From the NCBI GenBank assembly GCA_016801845.1, contig CM028913.1, positions 23,960,065 to 24,024,064 of the forward strand: a stretch of 64,000 nucleotides of DNA. Direction: 5' to 3'. Made by a program: the position numbers and the translations under genes. Of the stretch, positions 50,941 to 61,139 are shown in pieces. The notes beneath the pieces are model-generated. The model was not told the DNA's origin, did no database searches, and worked only from the letters and a program-made list of their open reading frames with translations. Numbering within the stretch: position 1 is the first letter of the stretch; every line of letters begins with the position of its first letter. Source of the stretch: Polydactylus sextarius. Taxonomy: Eukaryota; Chordata; Actinopteri; Polynemidae.

Positions 50941-53326
50941 TGGAGACGACGGACACGTTTGTCGGGAGAAATTATTACACATATGATATTATAGTTTCAG
51001 TTTGTATGTTTTTTTTTTTTTTTTTTGGGCAAGTAAACTTCGAACAGCGTTGCGGATGGGTGATGAAATGAAGCAGTGTTTTGGGGTTAGCCGAGCCGGA
51101 GGTGCTATAATTGACACGCCCGATGGATTTGATTTAACATCTTGGATGGAGCAACCCGGAAACATCAGCTAGATGTCACGCACTTGATTTGCTTATCGTT
51201 TGATTATTATTTGTTTATATCAATGATGAGTCACAGGGACACAGAGGCTAAAATTAGCTGCTCAGAAGAAGAAGAAGCAGCAGCTCAGGTCGTGTTTACA
51301 ACCAAGAGAAGATGTTAGCTGGTTTTATCAGAGTTGACAAAATGACAGTGGTTTTCTTTTATAGTTGTATTTGGGTTACAGGTCATTTGACATAGATGTG
51401 ATATTTGATGGCTTTAATTTAGACGTATATAGCTTGACAACCGAGCAGCTAAGTATACGTTTTTTTTTTTCCATTGTCGTGTCTGAGTTTGCGTATTTCC
51501 ATTGTCACGATTTCTAGTTTGAGTGGCAGCAGGTTTTCACCATCTACACCTGGATGCTGTCACTCAAAGCTGCTACAATGTTGAGTTTGGATCTTGCCGG
51601 ACACCTTCAACGGACAATATCTTCTTCACTTACCCTGTGGGAACCTCCCAAAGGGATTAATAAAGTCATCTATCTATCTTGGTTACGTAGAAGAAAGGAC
51701 CAACATATTTTTAAACTTGTGAAAAAGACGAGTGAGGCAGGAAACCACATTATCGGCACTGATGGGGGCTTTTTTTTTCCCCGTGTTGCTTGAGTCAGAA
51801 CGAAAGTTAAATGGTTGTTTTCATGTCGCTTGAGCAAAACGGTCTTCAGGGGTTTAGATTGGCAGGATGTTGGGATTATAATATCAATGAGAATATAGTG
51901 AACTACCTGTGACTGTACTGACCAAGTGTCCAGTTTGAGACACACAACTCGCTTTTGTTTTTAATTTTTGATTTATATTTCATTAGGTTTGAATTTTCTG
52001 GACCATTGGGGAGAATTAAGAATGATCTCATAAACTTGACAGTTGTCTTTCACTGTAAGTATTGATATTTTGGGGATTATTTGTTAGACAATCGATACAG
52101 CAATGAGGAGTTCCAATGGGGAGACAGTTGGACCTTCTACCGACCAGATGTTGGGGTGTATCAGTTTTGGGTTGATGTACCAAGGAGGAAAATATCCAAA
52201 GACAAAGAGAGACCAGACAAAGAATGGGGGAAAAAACTGCACCAGTTTCTGGATTTGACAACCTGTTCAATTATTTTGTCATGAGTATAAATAAAGAAAT
52301 TATATAGCTGATATAAGCTAATCAGAGGGTTTACAGTTATGCTGTTTGACATTATCATTTGTATGAACTACATATGAGTCTCTTTCCACGTCTGCTTTTC
52401 GGTGCTTGAATTTATGATTGATCCTCCTAATTCAGTGGAAGAAAACTTGTTCAGTCTTTGTGATTTTAATCGGTTCATTGCCTGAATATGTGGAGGAAAA
52501 ACTCTGCCACCGGGGATGTGCGACATCTGGACGAGGACTGAATGCCGGCCTTTGTGGGACGGGTCACAGACGTGATGTGTTGAAGGGTCTGATTGTCAAA
52601 CTCTTGGAAGTGACATGTTTTTTTAGTTAGTCTTCAGTCTTGAAAGGCTACAGCTTAGTAAGCTCTGGGTTATTAAAGAGGTGACATTGAAATGTTTAAT
52701 TTGCAAGTTGCATAGTTTTATGTAAAGTTTATTTGGTTTATGTGATGATTTGAATAGTGGTAGTTTGATATGATGATAATACTGAAATTAAATGTCTATA
52801 GTTGTATAACTTGTAGTGTGGATGATATTTTGAATTCAAAGAGAGATGTGTAAGTATTTAAGATGATGTAAATATGTGTTTGTCTCTGATTTTAATGTTT
52901 TGTGTCTGTAGTTTTAAGTCAGTATAATGAGTAATGGTGGATGCTGTGACGTTATGTGTGGAAATAGATTGAACTTAAACTACTTAATGATCTTTGTTGG
53001 CAAAGATTGTTTTCATATGTCATGTCGTTATTTAATCTGGCTGCTATTTCACCATAATGAGCAGATTCTCCAAGTTGTTGTGTATTGAGACTCAACAGTT
53101 TAAAGTGTGATCTGTCAGTTAAATTTGTCCTTCTGGATTTCACAGTCTAATCTATTTTGAGGTGGTTGTTGTGGGCAGTGATCATAGCCGTCGCCGTGTC
53201 TTTGATGTCCTTTACATCGCATCACTTTTCAGATTCATTGGTGTTATGTTGGAAAACCAGGAAAATGACGTCGAGCTTGAGAAGCTCTGTTGGCAATAAT
53301 GTTGTTCTATACCCTTCTGTCTGCAG
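50941..53326 (+). other. rbm12b: Probable 5'-UTR intron of rbm12b
   Basis: There is no coding signal between the promoter and the acceptor TCTGCAG at 53320-53326, 22 bases before the start codon. The intron contains a stretch reading GGGATTAATAAAGTCATC followed by two ATCT units near 51654-51680, which is typical of the 3' tail of a teleost LINE or SINE. It also has ordinary AT-rich DNA. Confidence 0.5.
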
Positions 53327-53348
53327 GTGCTGTTGATTGTGCCTCAGC

Positions 53349-55241
53349 ATGGCAGTCGTCATCCGTTTACAGGGCCTGGATATCTCGGCACGTTGTTTGG
53401 ATATCCGCAAGTTCTTCACTGGCCTCAAAATCCCAGACGGAGGGGTACATATAATTGGTGGGGAGCGAGAAGAAGCTTTCATTATCTTCGCTTCGGACGA
53501 AGATGCGAGAAGAGCCATGACTCGGTCGGGCGGGTACATTAAGGACGCGCCCGTCACGTTGCTGCTCAGTAGTAAAGCAGAGATGCAGAACATGCTTGAA
53601 AAAAGCACAAAAAACATAGAGATGGATCAGAGGAGGCAGTTTGAGGAGAACACGAGACGCGGTGGAAGATCTCTGGGTCCCGAGGTTGGCCGGAGATCAG
53701 GTAGCAGATCAGGTCATTCCCCTCCGCCGCAGCACCTCAGGCCTTTCAGCTCTAACGATGATTTCTTGTGTCTGTTTCTAAAAGGATTGCCCTTCACTGT
53801 GACTGAAGAGGAAATTCGCGATTTTTTCTGTGGTTTGCTTGTTGAAGAAATAGTTTTATTAAAAAATGGAAATGGGAAAAACAATGGGAGAGGTTTAGTC
53901 AAATTCACAACAAGAGATGATGCAAGAGAAGGTCTGAAGAGGGACCGGGAGTACATCGGGTCGAGGTATATCGAGATTTCAATGACGACGATAGCAGATT
54001 GGCAGCGGGCGACTGGTAGAGTACCGATATCTGTCAACAGAGACGTCTTTGAACGGGACAGATCGCCGATTCGCAGTCCGAGGAATCCACCACCTCTAGT
54101 GAGGTCACCTTTGACCCCGAGGCCCACGGCTCCCTCTGACGACGAGTACTGTGTTTTAGTGGACAACCTGTCCTTCACCGTGGACAAACAAGACATCAAG
54201 AAGCTTTTTCATCTGGCGAAACTTGAGGACGATCAGATCCTGCTGTTGAACGCAAGTGACGGGAGAAGAAGCAGATCTGCGTTTGTGCTTTTCAGGAATC
54301 AACGCGACTACTGCAGCGCTTTAACTCAAGAAAAAAGACAGTTTATGAACCGGTGGGTTTATACTCGACCGATCTCAAGAGAAGGGATGATCTCCTTGCT
54401 GGAGTCTCAGGGTTTGGAGGACAGACCTCCAGGAAACTCTGAGCGGTTTCAGGAGAGGCCTCCATCTTACCCCGACGATCCTCACGACTCTGAGAAAGTG
54501 TGTGTGTTTGTACGAAACCTGCCGTTTGATGTCAGGAAAGTGGAGATCATGGACTTCTTCCATGGGTTTAATATCAACGAGGACAACGTGTTCTTGCTGC
54601 TGGATCATAAAGGATCTGGGACGGGGAAGGCGTTGGTTCTGTTCCGGTCTGAGGCGGAGGCGACGGGGGCGCTCTCTCTCGATGGACGGCGGTTTCTGGG
54701 GTCGGAGCTGATGCTCAAATGCATTTCACGTTCTCAGATGCAGCAGTTGGGTGTCGATCCGCCGACGATGCAGGAGTTGACTCAGCCGGAGCCTCATCCA
54801 CGAGGATCGTATCGCCGCGGTGACGCCAAATACCCTGACGTACGGATGCCATACGATGGCAGCAAACCAGTGAGCAACGCGCCGCCTCCGGTCCGTGGAG
54901 GCGGTGGTGATTATGAGCCGTATGGAGGAAACTCGTACGCTTCACACGACAGAGGTAACGGCGTCCGGGGCGACTCCGGCTCCTCGACGCAACATTTCGA
55001 AGGTCCCACTTGCGTAAAGTTGGTGAACTTACCGTTCCAAATCAGAAACGAGGAAATCTATGACTTTTGCTACGGATATCGTCTGATCCCCGGGTCTGTG
55101 TCGCTGCAGTACGAACCGAGCGGTAAACCTAAAGGCTCAGCCACCGTGGTGTTCGAGTCTCGACAGGAGGCTTTAACGGCGGTGCAGGAACTGAGCGGGA
55201 GACCGATCGGTCCAAGAAAAATCCTCCTGGAGTTTGTTTGA
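53349..55241 (+). CDS. rbm12b: RNA-binding protein RBM12B-like, five RRMs in one exon
   Basis: A single open frame of 630 codons lies in one exon, as in the RBM12/RBM12B family. The start MAVVIRLQGL and KIPDGGVHIIGGE match that family closely. Five RRM domains are readable: about 1-77, 137-212 (FLKGLPFTV, GRGLVKF), 265-340 (VLVDNLSFTV), 382-460 (CVFVRNLPFDV, GKALVLF) and 554-630 (CVKLVNLPFQI, GSATVVF). The last ends in GRPIGPRKILLEFV. Similar pieces such as SKAEMQ and RISR/GVDPPTMQE favour RBM12B over RBM12. It is shorter than human RBM12B (about 1000 aa) because it lacks the long Pro/Arg/Glu/Asp tandem repeat between RRM4 and RRM5; the spacer here is a Gly/Tyr/Pro-rich stretch. Predicted nuclear RNA-binding protein. 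The zebrafish-type paralogue (a or b) cannot be decided. Confidence 0.88.
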   Translation: MAVVIRLQGLDISARCLDIRKFFTGLKIPDGGVHIIGGEREEAFIIFASDEDARRAMTRSGGYIKDAPVTLLLSSKAEMQNMLEKSTKNIEMDQRRQFEENTRRGGRSLGPEVGRRSGSRSGHSPPPQHLRPFSSNDDFLCLFLKGLPFTVTEEEIRDFFCGLLVEEIVLLKNGNGKNNGRGLVKFTTRDDAREGLKRDREYIGSRYIEISMTTIADWQRATGRVPISVNRDVFERDRSPIRSPRNPPPLVRSPLTPRPTAPSDDEYCVLVDNLSFTVDKQDIKKLFHLAKLEDDQILLLNASDGRRSRSAFVLFRNQRDYCSALTQEKRQFMNRWVYTRPISREGMISLLESQGLEDRPPGNSERFQERPPSYPDDPHDSEKVCVFVRNLPFDVRKVEIMDFFHGFNINEDNVFLLLDHKGSGTGKALVLFRSEAEATGALSLDGRRFLGSELMLKCISRSQMQQLGVDPPTMQELTQPEPHPRGSYRRGDAKYPDVRMPYDGSKPVSNAPPPVRGGGGDYEPYGGNSYASHDRGNGVRGDSGSSTQHFEGPTCVKLVNLPFQIRNEEIYDFCYGYRLIPGSVSLQYEPSGKPKGSATVVFESRQEALTAVQELSGRPIGPRKILLEFV

Positions 55242-55560
55242 AAGTGAAACTACTTGTCATGGTTTGATTTTTTTTGTACATAGTTGATTTAAGAAACAGT
55301 TGCCTTTTCTTCCTCTTCGTGGTTAATGTGGCAGTTAATGAACAGGTCGTTTATATTTGTTATTTTTCTGCTTCAGTTTGTTTTTATCAATAGACAATAA
55401 TGTTTTTTGTTCACATTTAAAGTTTAAACCAAATTGCAACAGGGTTAAACATTTCTTTTCATTATTAAATCATAAAAACCTTTTCTTTACAGATCTGTCA
55501 CTGACGTTGCCAATGTAAATATTGCCTGATTGAATTTAAACAAATGTGAATAAAAGGTTT
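55242..55560 (+). other. rbm12b: rbm12b 3' UTR
   Basis: A short AT-rich UTR follows the TGA at 55239-55241. AATAAA at 55549-55554 (in GTGAATAAAAGG) is followed by TTTTCTGTATGTTATGATGTG, a T/G-rich downstream element. Confidence 0.7.
55549..55554 (+). terminator. rbm12b: Polyadenylation signal of rbm12b
   Basis: Canonical AATAAA 308 bp after the stop with a T/G-rich stretch right after it. Confidence 0.7.
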
Positions 55561-55867
55561 TCTGTATGTTATGATGTGATTTCTAATTATTTTTGCCTTT
55601 TTATAAAAAAAAAAAAAAAACAAACCTGTTTTAAGACGATAGGATGATATGATGATGGTCATAAAAATATAAATAGAAAAAACAAAAGACAATGTAAGAG
55701 TTTATTAGTTGTACAACTTTGAAATACAAAAATATATTAAAGGAAATGAGAAGGGAATGTTAACTTTTTTTTTTTATCTGAGATGTTTATTAAATCTAAC
55801 AATTTTTTTTAAAAAGGTATTTTCATTTATAATACTTTTTGTTATTTATTTATTTGTTTTCGATTTT

Positions 55868-56175
55868 ATTTTATATATATATATATATATATATGTTTTT
55901 TAACTTATTGTTTATTATTTTTATAATGTTTTTTATACATTTTGATAAGATAGAGGTCATGTAAATGATACCGTGTCAATAGAACTATAATTGTTTTAAT
56001 TTGACGTATTCATTTAATTTTTTTATTTTGTATTATATTTATTAAATATTTGTTTTAGTTTTTACTTTATTTTTATATTTTTTATACATTTTGATAAGAT
56101 AGAGGTCATGTAAATAATATGAATTAAAAATAGTTTTAATTTGACGTATTTCTTTAAATATTATTGTTTTATTTT
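55868..56175. repeat. AT-rich region with an imperfect tandem duplication
   Basis: A TA run is at 55874-55894. Text TACATTTTGATAAGATAGAG and GGTCATGTAAAT occurs at about 55934 and again at about 56084, each followed by TTTAATTTGACGTATT. So a block of about 150 bp is imperfectly duplicated in tandem between rbm12b and the next gene. Confidence 0.7.
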
Positions 56176-56179
56176 GAAA

Positions 56180-56322
56180 GGCACGCACCGGTAGTCCTTG
56201 TGTTCCGGTTTTGGTTTTATTTTGAAGGCCGACCGGAAGTCTTCGTTTAGCTCTTGTTAGCATGACAGCGCCGAGGTGAAGAGGCAGACAACCACGCTGC
56301 GGAAACTTTATTAAACTACAGG
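56180..56322 (+). promoter_or_regulatory. Promoter and non-coding first exon of the C8orf88-like gene
   Basis: An ETS-type CCGGAAGT at 56233-56240 lies just before a predicted leader that ends at the donor CAG/GTGAAT (56321/56322). The leader contains GTTAGC and a six-codon upstream ORF, ATG at 56262 to TGA at 56279 (MTAPR). The coding start lies in the next exon. Confidence 0.5.
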
Positions 56323-57208
56323 TGAATTATTAAACATAATATTATGATCTTTATCAAGTTGAAAACAGACACGATTAAAACATTTTTATTACCTTATATT
56401 GACTGTTAAGATGTTACAAGCTAAAAAAAAAAAAACGGATTGTTTAGCTAAATCAAACTTCATTGTAAAGTTACATTCTGTGTCAGTTAATATCAGTTAG
56501 ACTGTTTAATATCGCAATTTTTGCTGATTTAATTCATTATAATTATAAAATGAAGTGTGAATCGATCGTTAAATCAGCAGTGATTTGTTAAACCGTTATG
56601 GCAGCCGCTGTTATCACTGATGTCTGCCATTAAAACAACCATTTTCCACCTGTTCAACCTAAAAAAAAATAGAGTTTTAGTAGCAGTTTCCTGCTGATTA
56701 CACGTGTTTACGTGGTTTTATTTAATATAAAATGAGCTGACAGTTGTGTTATGAAGTTAATCTGACGGAGGCCGAGATAAGTCGTTTGTGTGTTTAAACT
56801 GCATAATAACACAACTGCTGCTGTTAGCTGGATGCTACGTCCAAACCAAGCTAGCTAAAGCTAAATGTTGTCACTGCTTTTATTTGATTTACTTATTTTA
56901 ACAAGCATATTTTACTCTTGAGCAATTTAACCTTGCTGTCAAATCACATAGTAAGCTTCTTATATTATTAATTAATATTTTTATTGCACACACATGTGAT
57001 ATAAATCAGAAAATATCATAATAATCTAAACATTTTCTACTATTTTAACATAAAACCAGACCATGACAGCATCACTAACAGTCTCCACACTGCTTTAGGA
57101 ATCAAAGATGAACAATATATTCAATCAAAAGTCATTTCTGCCTGTTTTAATGAATGTGATGAGAGTGTAAGAGGTTTAAAAACATATGTAAACCTTAGTA
57201 ACTGCAGC

Positions 57209-58720
57209 ATGGAGGTTTCAAGGAGACGAGTCCTCCAGAAACATCTGGAGCCGGCGAGACCTCTGCGTCGCTGCAACCACATCGACATCGGTGAGTAAAG
57301 ACCTGCAGGATCAATGGTTCAGTTATTATCATTATTATTTGGTTTATTTTATATTCATTGTCTTTATTTTAGAGCCCAAAATAAATGCTGCATCATGTGC
57401 ACGGGCAGCGATGGAGGAAGTGAATCAAGAGGTAAGAAAAAAAAAAAATAATAGTGACTGTTTTTTACCTGAAGGTGACGGAGTAACATGAACCCAGGGT
57501 CTACTTCCACACCAAAACCCAACTCAACTCAAACTTTATTTATAAAGCCCTTTAAAACAGTTGGCGCTGACCAAAGTGCTGTACAGGAGGGTGTAACAGT
57601 AGAGGAAATGAAATATATATACATAAAACAGATTTAGTTCAATAAAACACAAATATAAAATAAATAAACAAATAAAATGAAAAAGTGCCAAGTCACTAAA
57701 AGTCCAAGGAGAAAAGGTGAGTTTTTAGGGAGGATTTAAAAGCCAAAAAAACTCCCCCTCAAGAGATAATTTATGTTGGTTGAAGTAATATCCAGTTTAA
57801 CCGTCTTTTGTTTTCATAACAACTGGTGGTGAAGGGTGTTTCAGATCAGCAGATTCATTATTTTCCTGAACAACAGACCGATGTGTCTGTGAAGAGCAAG
57901 AAAAATGATAAATCTGCTGATGTGGAACAACCTTCACCACCAGTTGTTATAAAACCAGACAAAACAAGACGGTCAAACTGGATATTACTTCAACCAACGT
58001 AAAATATCTGTTGAGGGGAGTTTGACTCGTATTCATGGTGAAATAGACTTTGGTTCATGTTGCTCTGAACTGTCACTTTAACTGGGTCCAGTACTGATGT
58101 TAGATCAGATGTTTTTAGATCCAGATGTTGTCATTAACCTGCAGCAGTAGATTAAGATTAATTGTATTTTATTTTGTGTTTCACAGACGAGAATCAGCAT
58201 AGAACAATTCTACAAGATCGTCAACCTCCATAAAGAGAAAGATGGTGAAAGTAAATGTAGTTTGTTTCATTTAAACTCTTATAATGTTGATTTTCATATA
58301 TTTATATGGATTCATGTTTGTAGGCAGAATATCTTACACCAGAGATTTTTTAATCGGGTTGGCAAGTTCTCCTGAGTCCAGGAAGAAACCTGAGTTCTTG
58401 CCAGAACATCCCATCGTCTTAACCGAGGCTGTGAGTTACAACATTCGTGTTTATTGTTGATGTAGTGATGTCAGTAAATGGTTGTAATAGTTATAAATGT
58501 GTGTATTGTTGTAACAGAGAGATCCCGAGGACCTGAGGCTTCATGAATTTAGATGCAGTGATGGAAAAGAGAACACGTAAGTTAAATCTTCTATAAAAAA
58601 AGTCATAAATGCTGCAGGTTTAAACAAAACAAAAACTGTTTCTCAGTATTTTCTTTTGTTTTTTGTTGTTTTTTTTTTTTAAGGTGGCAGAAAATCTGCT
58701 CTCACCTTAAGATACTTTGA
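57209..58720 (+). CDS. C8orf88-like eIF4E-binding protein (133 aa)
   Basis: Six coding exons join in phase: 57209-57290, 57373-57431, 58187-58244, 58324-58430, 58518-58576 and 58684-58720 (402 nt). Human C8orf88 (117 aa) shares the start (LQPARPVR in human, LEPARPLR here). It also shares the core: human KYSRDFLLKLSS then RKKPDFLPDHPIVL, here SYTRDFLIGLAS then RKKPEFLPEHPIVL. YTRDFLI is a YxxxxL-hydrophobic eIF4E-binding motif, and C8orf88 is known as an eIF4E-binding protein, so the role is probably control of cap-dependent translation. The C-terminus (ending SHLKIL) is about 30 residues longer than in human. The donor of the third exon (58244 GTGAAA) is weak; an alternative GTAAAT lies seven bases on (58251/58252) and would also need checking. 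Position beside rbm12b agrees with the human chromosome 8 block. Confidence 0.83.
57470..58081 (-). mobile_element. TTAA MITE-like element, copy 4, with a nested insertion
   Basis: Terminal text GGTGACGGAGTAACATGAAC at the left and GAACTGTCACT plus TTAA (58078-58081) at the right mark a copy of the 17.7-kb element within intron 2 of the C8orf88-like gene. The left TTAA is degenerate (TGAA). The copy is split by about 220 bp of unrelated repeat at 57528-57750. The orientation is arbitrary because the element is almost palindromic. Confidence 0.65.
57528..57750. repeat. Common teleost interspersed repeat nested in the MITE
   Basis: The insert begins with CTCAAACTTTATTTATAAAG and contains CCAAAGTGCTGTACAGG, a text I know as very frequent in fish genomes. 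It interrupts the sequence shared by the MITE copies, so it is the younger of the two insertions. Confidence 0.65.
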
Positions 58721-58978
58721 CAGATCTTCACTGTTTAACCTCCTGAAGAGTGTTTCTGTTTATTTCCTTATTTAATTTAATTTAATTTAACTTAACTTGT
58801 GACATTTTTGTATTTGCATGTTTATTATTTGAGGTGGAATTGCACAAAGTTAAAACACTAAACACTTTATTAACTTTTTAACATTTTTTTTTGCTGTGTG
58901 TGATTTTGGTGATGTATTTATTTTTACAGTAACAATAATAATATTAATGACTTTTCAAAAAACTAAAGGAGATAAAAA

Positions 58979-58984
58979 AATAAA
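58979..58984 (+). terminator. Candidate polyadenylation signal of the C8orf88-like gene
   Basis: This AATAAA lies 260 bp after the TGA at 58718-58720 in A-rich DNA. The gene has no other clear signal nearby. Confidence 0.4.
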
Positions 58985-59210
58985 AGCTGACTCTTCTACT
59001 CATCATCCTGGAGTCGTAAAACAAAACCAATCTAATGGAAACGACGTGATTGTGATTTAACATGTTTGACCAAACGTGTTTGTTTCTTTCATCATAAACA
59101 CTTTGACTCAACAGTTTTGGTGCGTTGATGTTTTCTTTCTGACTGGATGAAGTATCTGTGTGTAAATAGAGTTAATTTACCTTCATAGTAACAAAAGAAA
59201 CACTGACAGA

Positions 59211-59989
59211 AGCTGCGTTTCCACCGCAGGAACCAATGGTAAATTTACAGGAACTTGACCGTTGGTGTGTCTCCACCAGAGTATCCATCTCTAAGGGGGA
59301 AAACTCAGGAACCTTTTCGGGGGAGGGAAAAAAGTCCCTGCCCAGGGGTAGGTACTCTGGGGCGAGGTTTTACGTTGACTCAGTGGTGATTGGTTGTAAC
59401 TCAAGACGGTTCATGGCGCAGTCAACAAGAAGAGCCATTTTAAAACCGAGCGGCAGAAACATATCAACAAATAGTTTCTATAAATATGATCAAAGAAGTG
59501 AACAAAGCGACACAGTTGAAACTGTCTCAAAATGATCGTAGGGTTTCACATTTAATGATCAATGTGTGGTGGACCACCACAGAATCAACACTGACTGCTA
59601 CAAATTAATTAATTTGTTATTTCCAAGGCAAAACACAACGTTTCTAGATGTTGACCAGACTGTGACGACGTCATAGTTTAAAAAATTGGGCCGGTGATAA
59701 TTGTCCTTCACCATTGTAATGCTAACGCTCGCACGTGTGTTAAACACCGCTCCTAGTGGCCGTCTGGATAACCTAGTGGTTGTGTCGTACCACGTTGGCG
59801 TATATCTGCCGTGCAGCTGTTTGCAAGTTTGAATCTCCTCCATTCATGTGTCTACACTGTCTCTATTATTAAAGACAAAAATCCCAACAAACAATGCACC
59901 GACACTATAAGGACCGAATTAGATCGATGTTCCTGAAAAGTTCCCGGCCCCTAAACGTTCCTCTTAACCCACTCGGTGGAAACACAGCT
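59211..59989. mobile_element. Non-autonomous element with terminal inverted repeats
   Basis: The left end reads AGCTGCGTTTCCACCG and the right end CGGTGGAAACACAGCT, inverted repeats of 16 bp differing at one base. The right subterminal part AAAAGTTCCCGG mirrors TCAGGAACCTTTTCGG on the left. No transposase ORF is seen in 0.78 kb. A tRNA-like SINE remnant lies inside. Target-site duplication is not evident. Confidence 0.65.
59755..59850 (+). repeat. tRNA-derived SINE remnant inside the element
   Basis: TAACCTAGTGG (59769-59779) resembles an RNA polymerase III A box and GCAAGTTTGAATCTCC (59823-59838) a B box, spaced about 55 bp as in tRNA-derived SINEs. The tRNA portion cannot form a proper cloverleaf as far as I can judge, so it is not a functional tRNA gene. 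Confidence 0.5.
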
Positions 59990-61139
59990 GGAGCTTGTGA
60001 CTCGTTGGTGTAAATGGTGAAACGTTTAGCTGCTGAGGATGAATATCAGTTTGAAATCCATCATGTGGACGTTAACAAGAACATAAACGAATGAAAATGT
60101 TGCTGCGAGTCTGTTGAATGAAGATACAACTTACTCAGCATCATCACCACAAATCAATATTTTCCATTTGTCCTTTTTACTACGCAGCTGATGAGAGGCG
60201 TTACTGAAGACACTCAACGTTTTTTAAACAGACTTAATGTTTTTCATTCAGGTTTTTACAATAAAATAAAGCACTTGAGGAATAAAGTTGAAGATTTTAG
60301 GTAAGATCATGTTCACTATTTTCACAAAACAGTTGAATAACAGTTCAAGGGAGGAGGATTGATGAGTTATTTATGATGTATCAGTATGTGATTATCAGCA
60401 TTTTTATCAAAACACATGTTTATCTACAGGGTTTGAAATGTCAAAATAAAACCTTAGATTTTAAAAAGTAAATATCAGTTGTAGCCAATAAAACAGGAAG
60501 TTATGAAGCTCATTGTTTCACTAAAACTTCAATCAGTTCTAATTTTAACTGATGAATCCAGACAGAGACAAGTAAAAGCTTCTAATCCTGATGTAAACCA
60601 GCTTCAGATTGTGTTTTGTTTTGAGTTCGTGGGTGTTTTGTGTCTCTGGGGGATTTTATTTCTGAATGTGACTCAAACTGTGGGAAGTCTTTGGCCCTTT
60701 CGACCGCTGCGTTCCTCTGAGGAACGTCGCCTGGTGTCGCCATCTTTTCACACACAAAGTAAATCTCAGTCTCAGTTGTTTCCTGTGGAACGAGTTTCCA
60801 GCTGCTATCAGCTGTTTAGTCTCTAACTGAAAACATCTTTTCTTTCAACTCAAACACCCTCACATCCTCAACCAGTGTTTACTTCTTCATCTTTTATTTT
60901 CTCTAACTGATCCAGCATTTGTTTACGTCTTTAACGTCTCCTCTAAAGCTGCACTGAAGCTTTAGTGTTTAACGTTTGCATCTTTAACTGCATTTTTTTT
61001 TTACTTGTTCTATCATAGTTGTGCAGAAAGCTCAAAATAATGATTCACCACTAGTTAAAGTCGTCGTTAAACATGTAGATAAAAAGTACAACATGTCTGT
61101 TTTGGAAAATACAAGTTGTTCTTTTACCCTTAAGAATTA

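Noticed and set aside
51554..51793. 79-codon ORF in the rbm12b leader intron
   Set aside because: Its start lies next to LINE/SINE-tail-like text (GGGATTAATAAAGTC) and the translation has no family character.
59769..59838. Possible functional tRNA gene
   Set aside because: Only A- and B-box-like motifs are seen, embedded in a transposon, and no paired acceptor stem could be found by eye.
60503..60826. 107-codon ORF downstream of the C8orf88-like gene
   Set aside because: No splice signal, promoter or family motif, and the region is transposon-rich.
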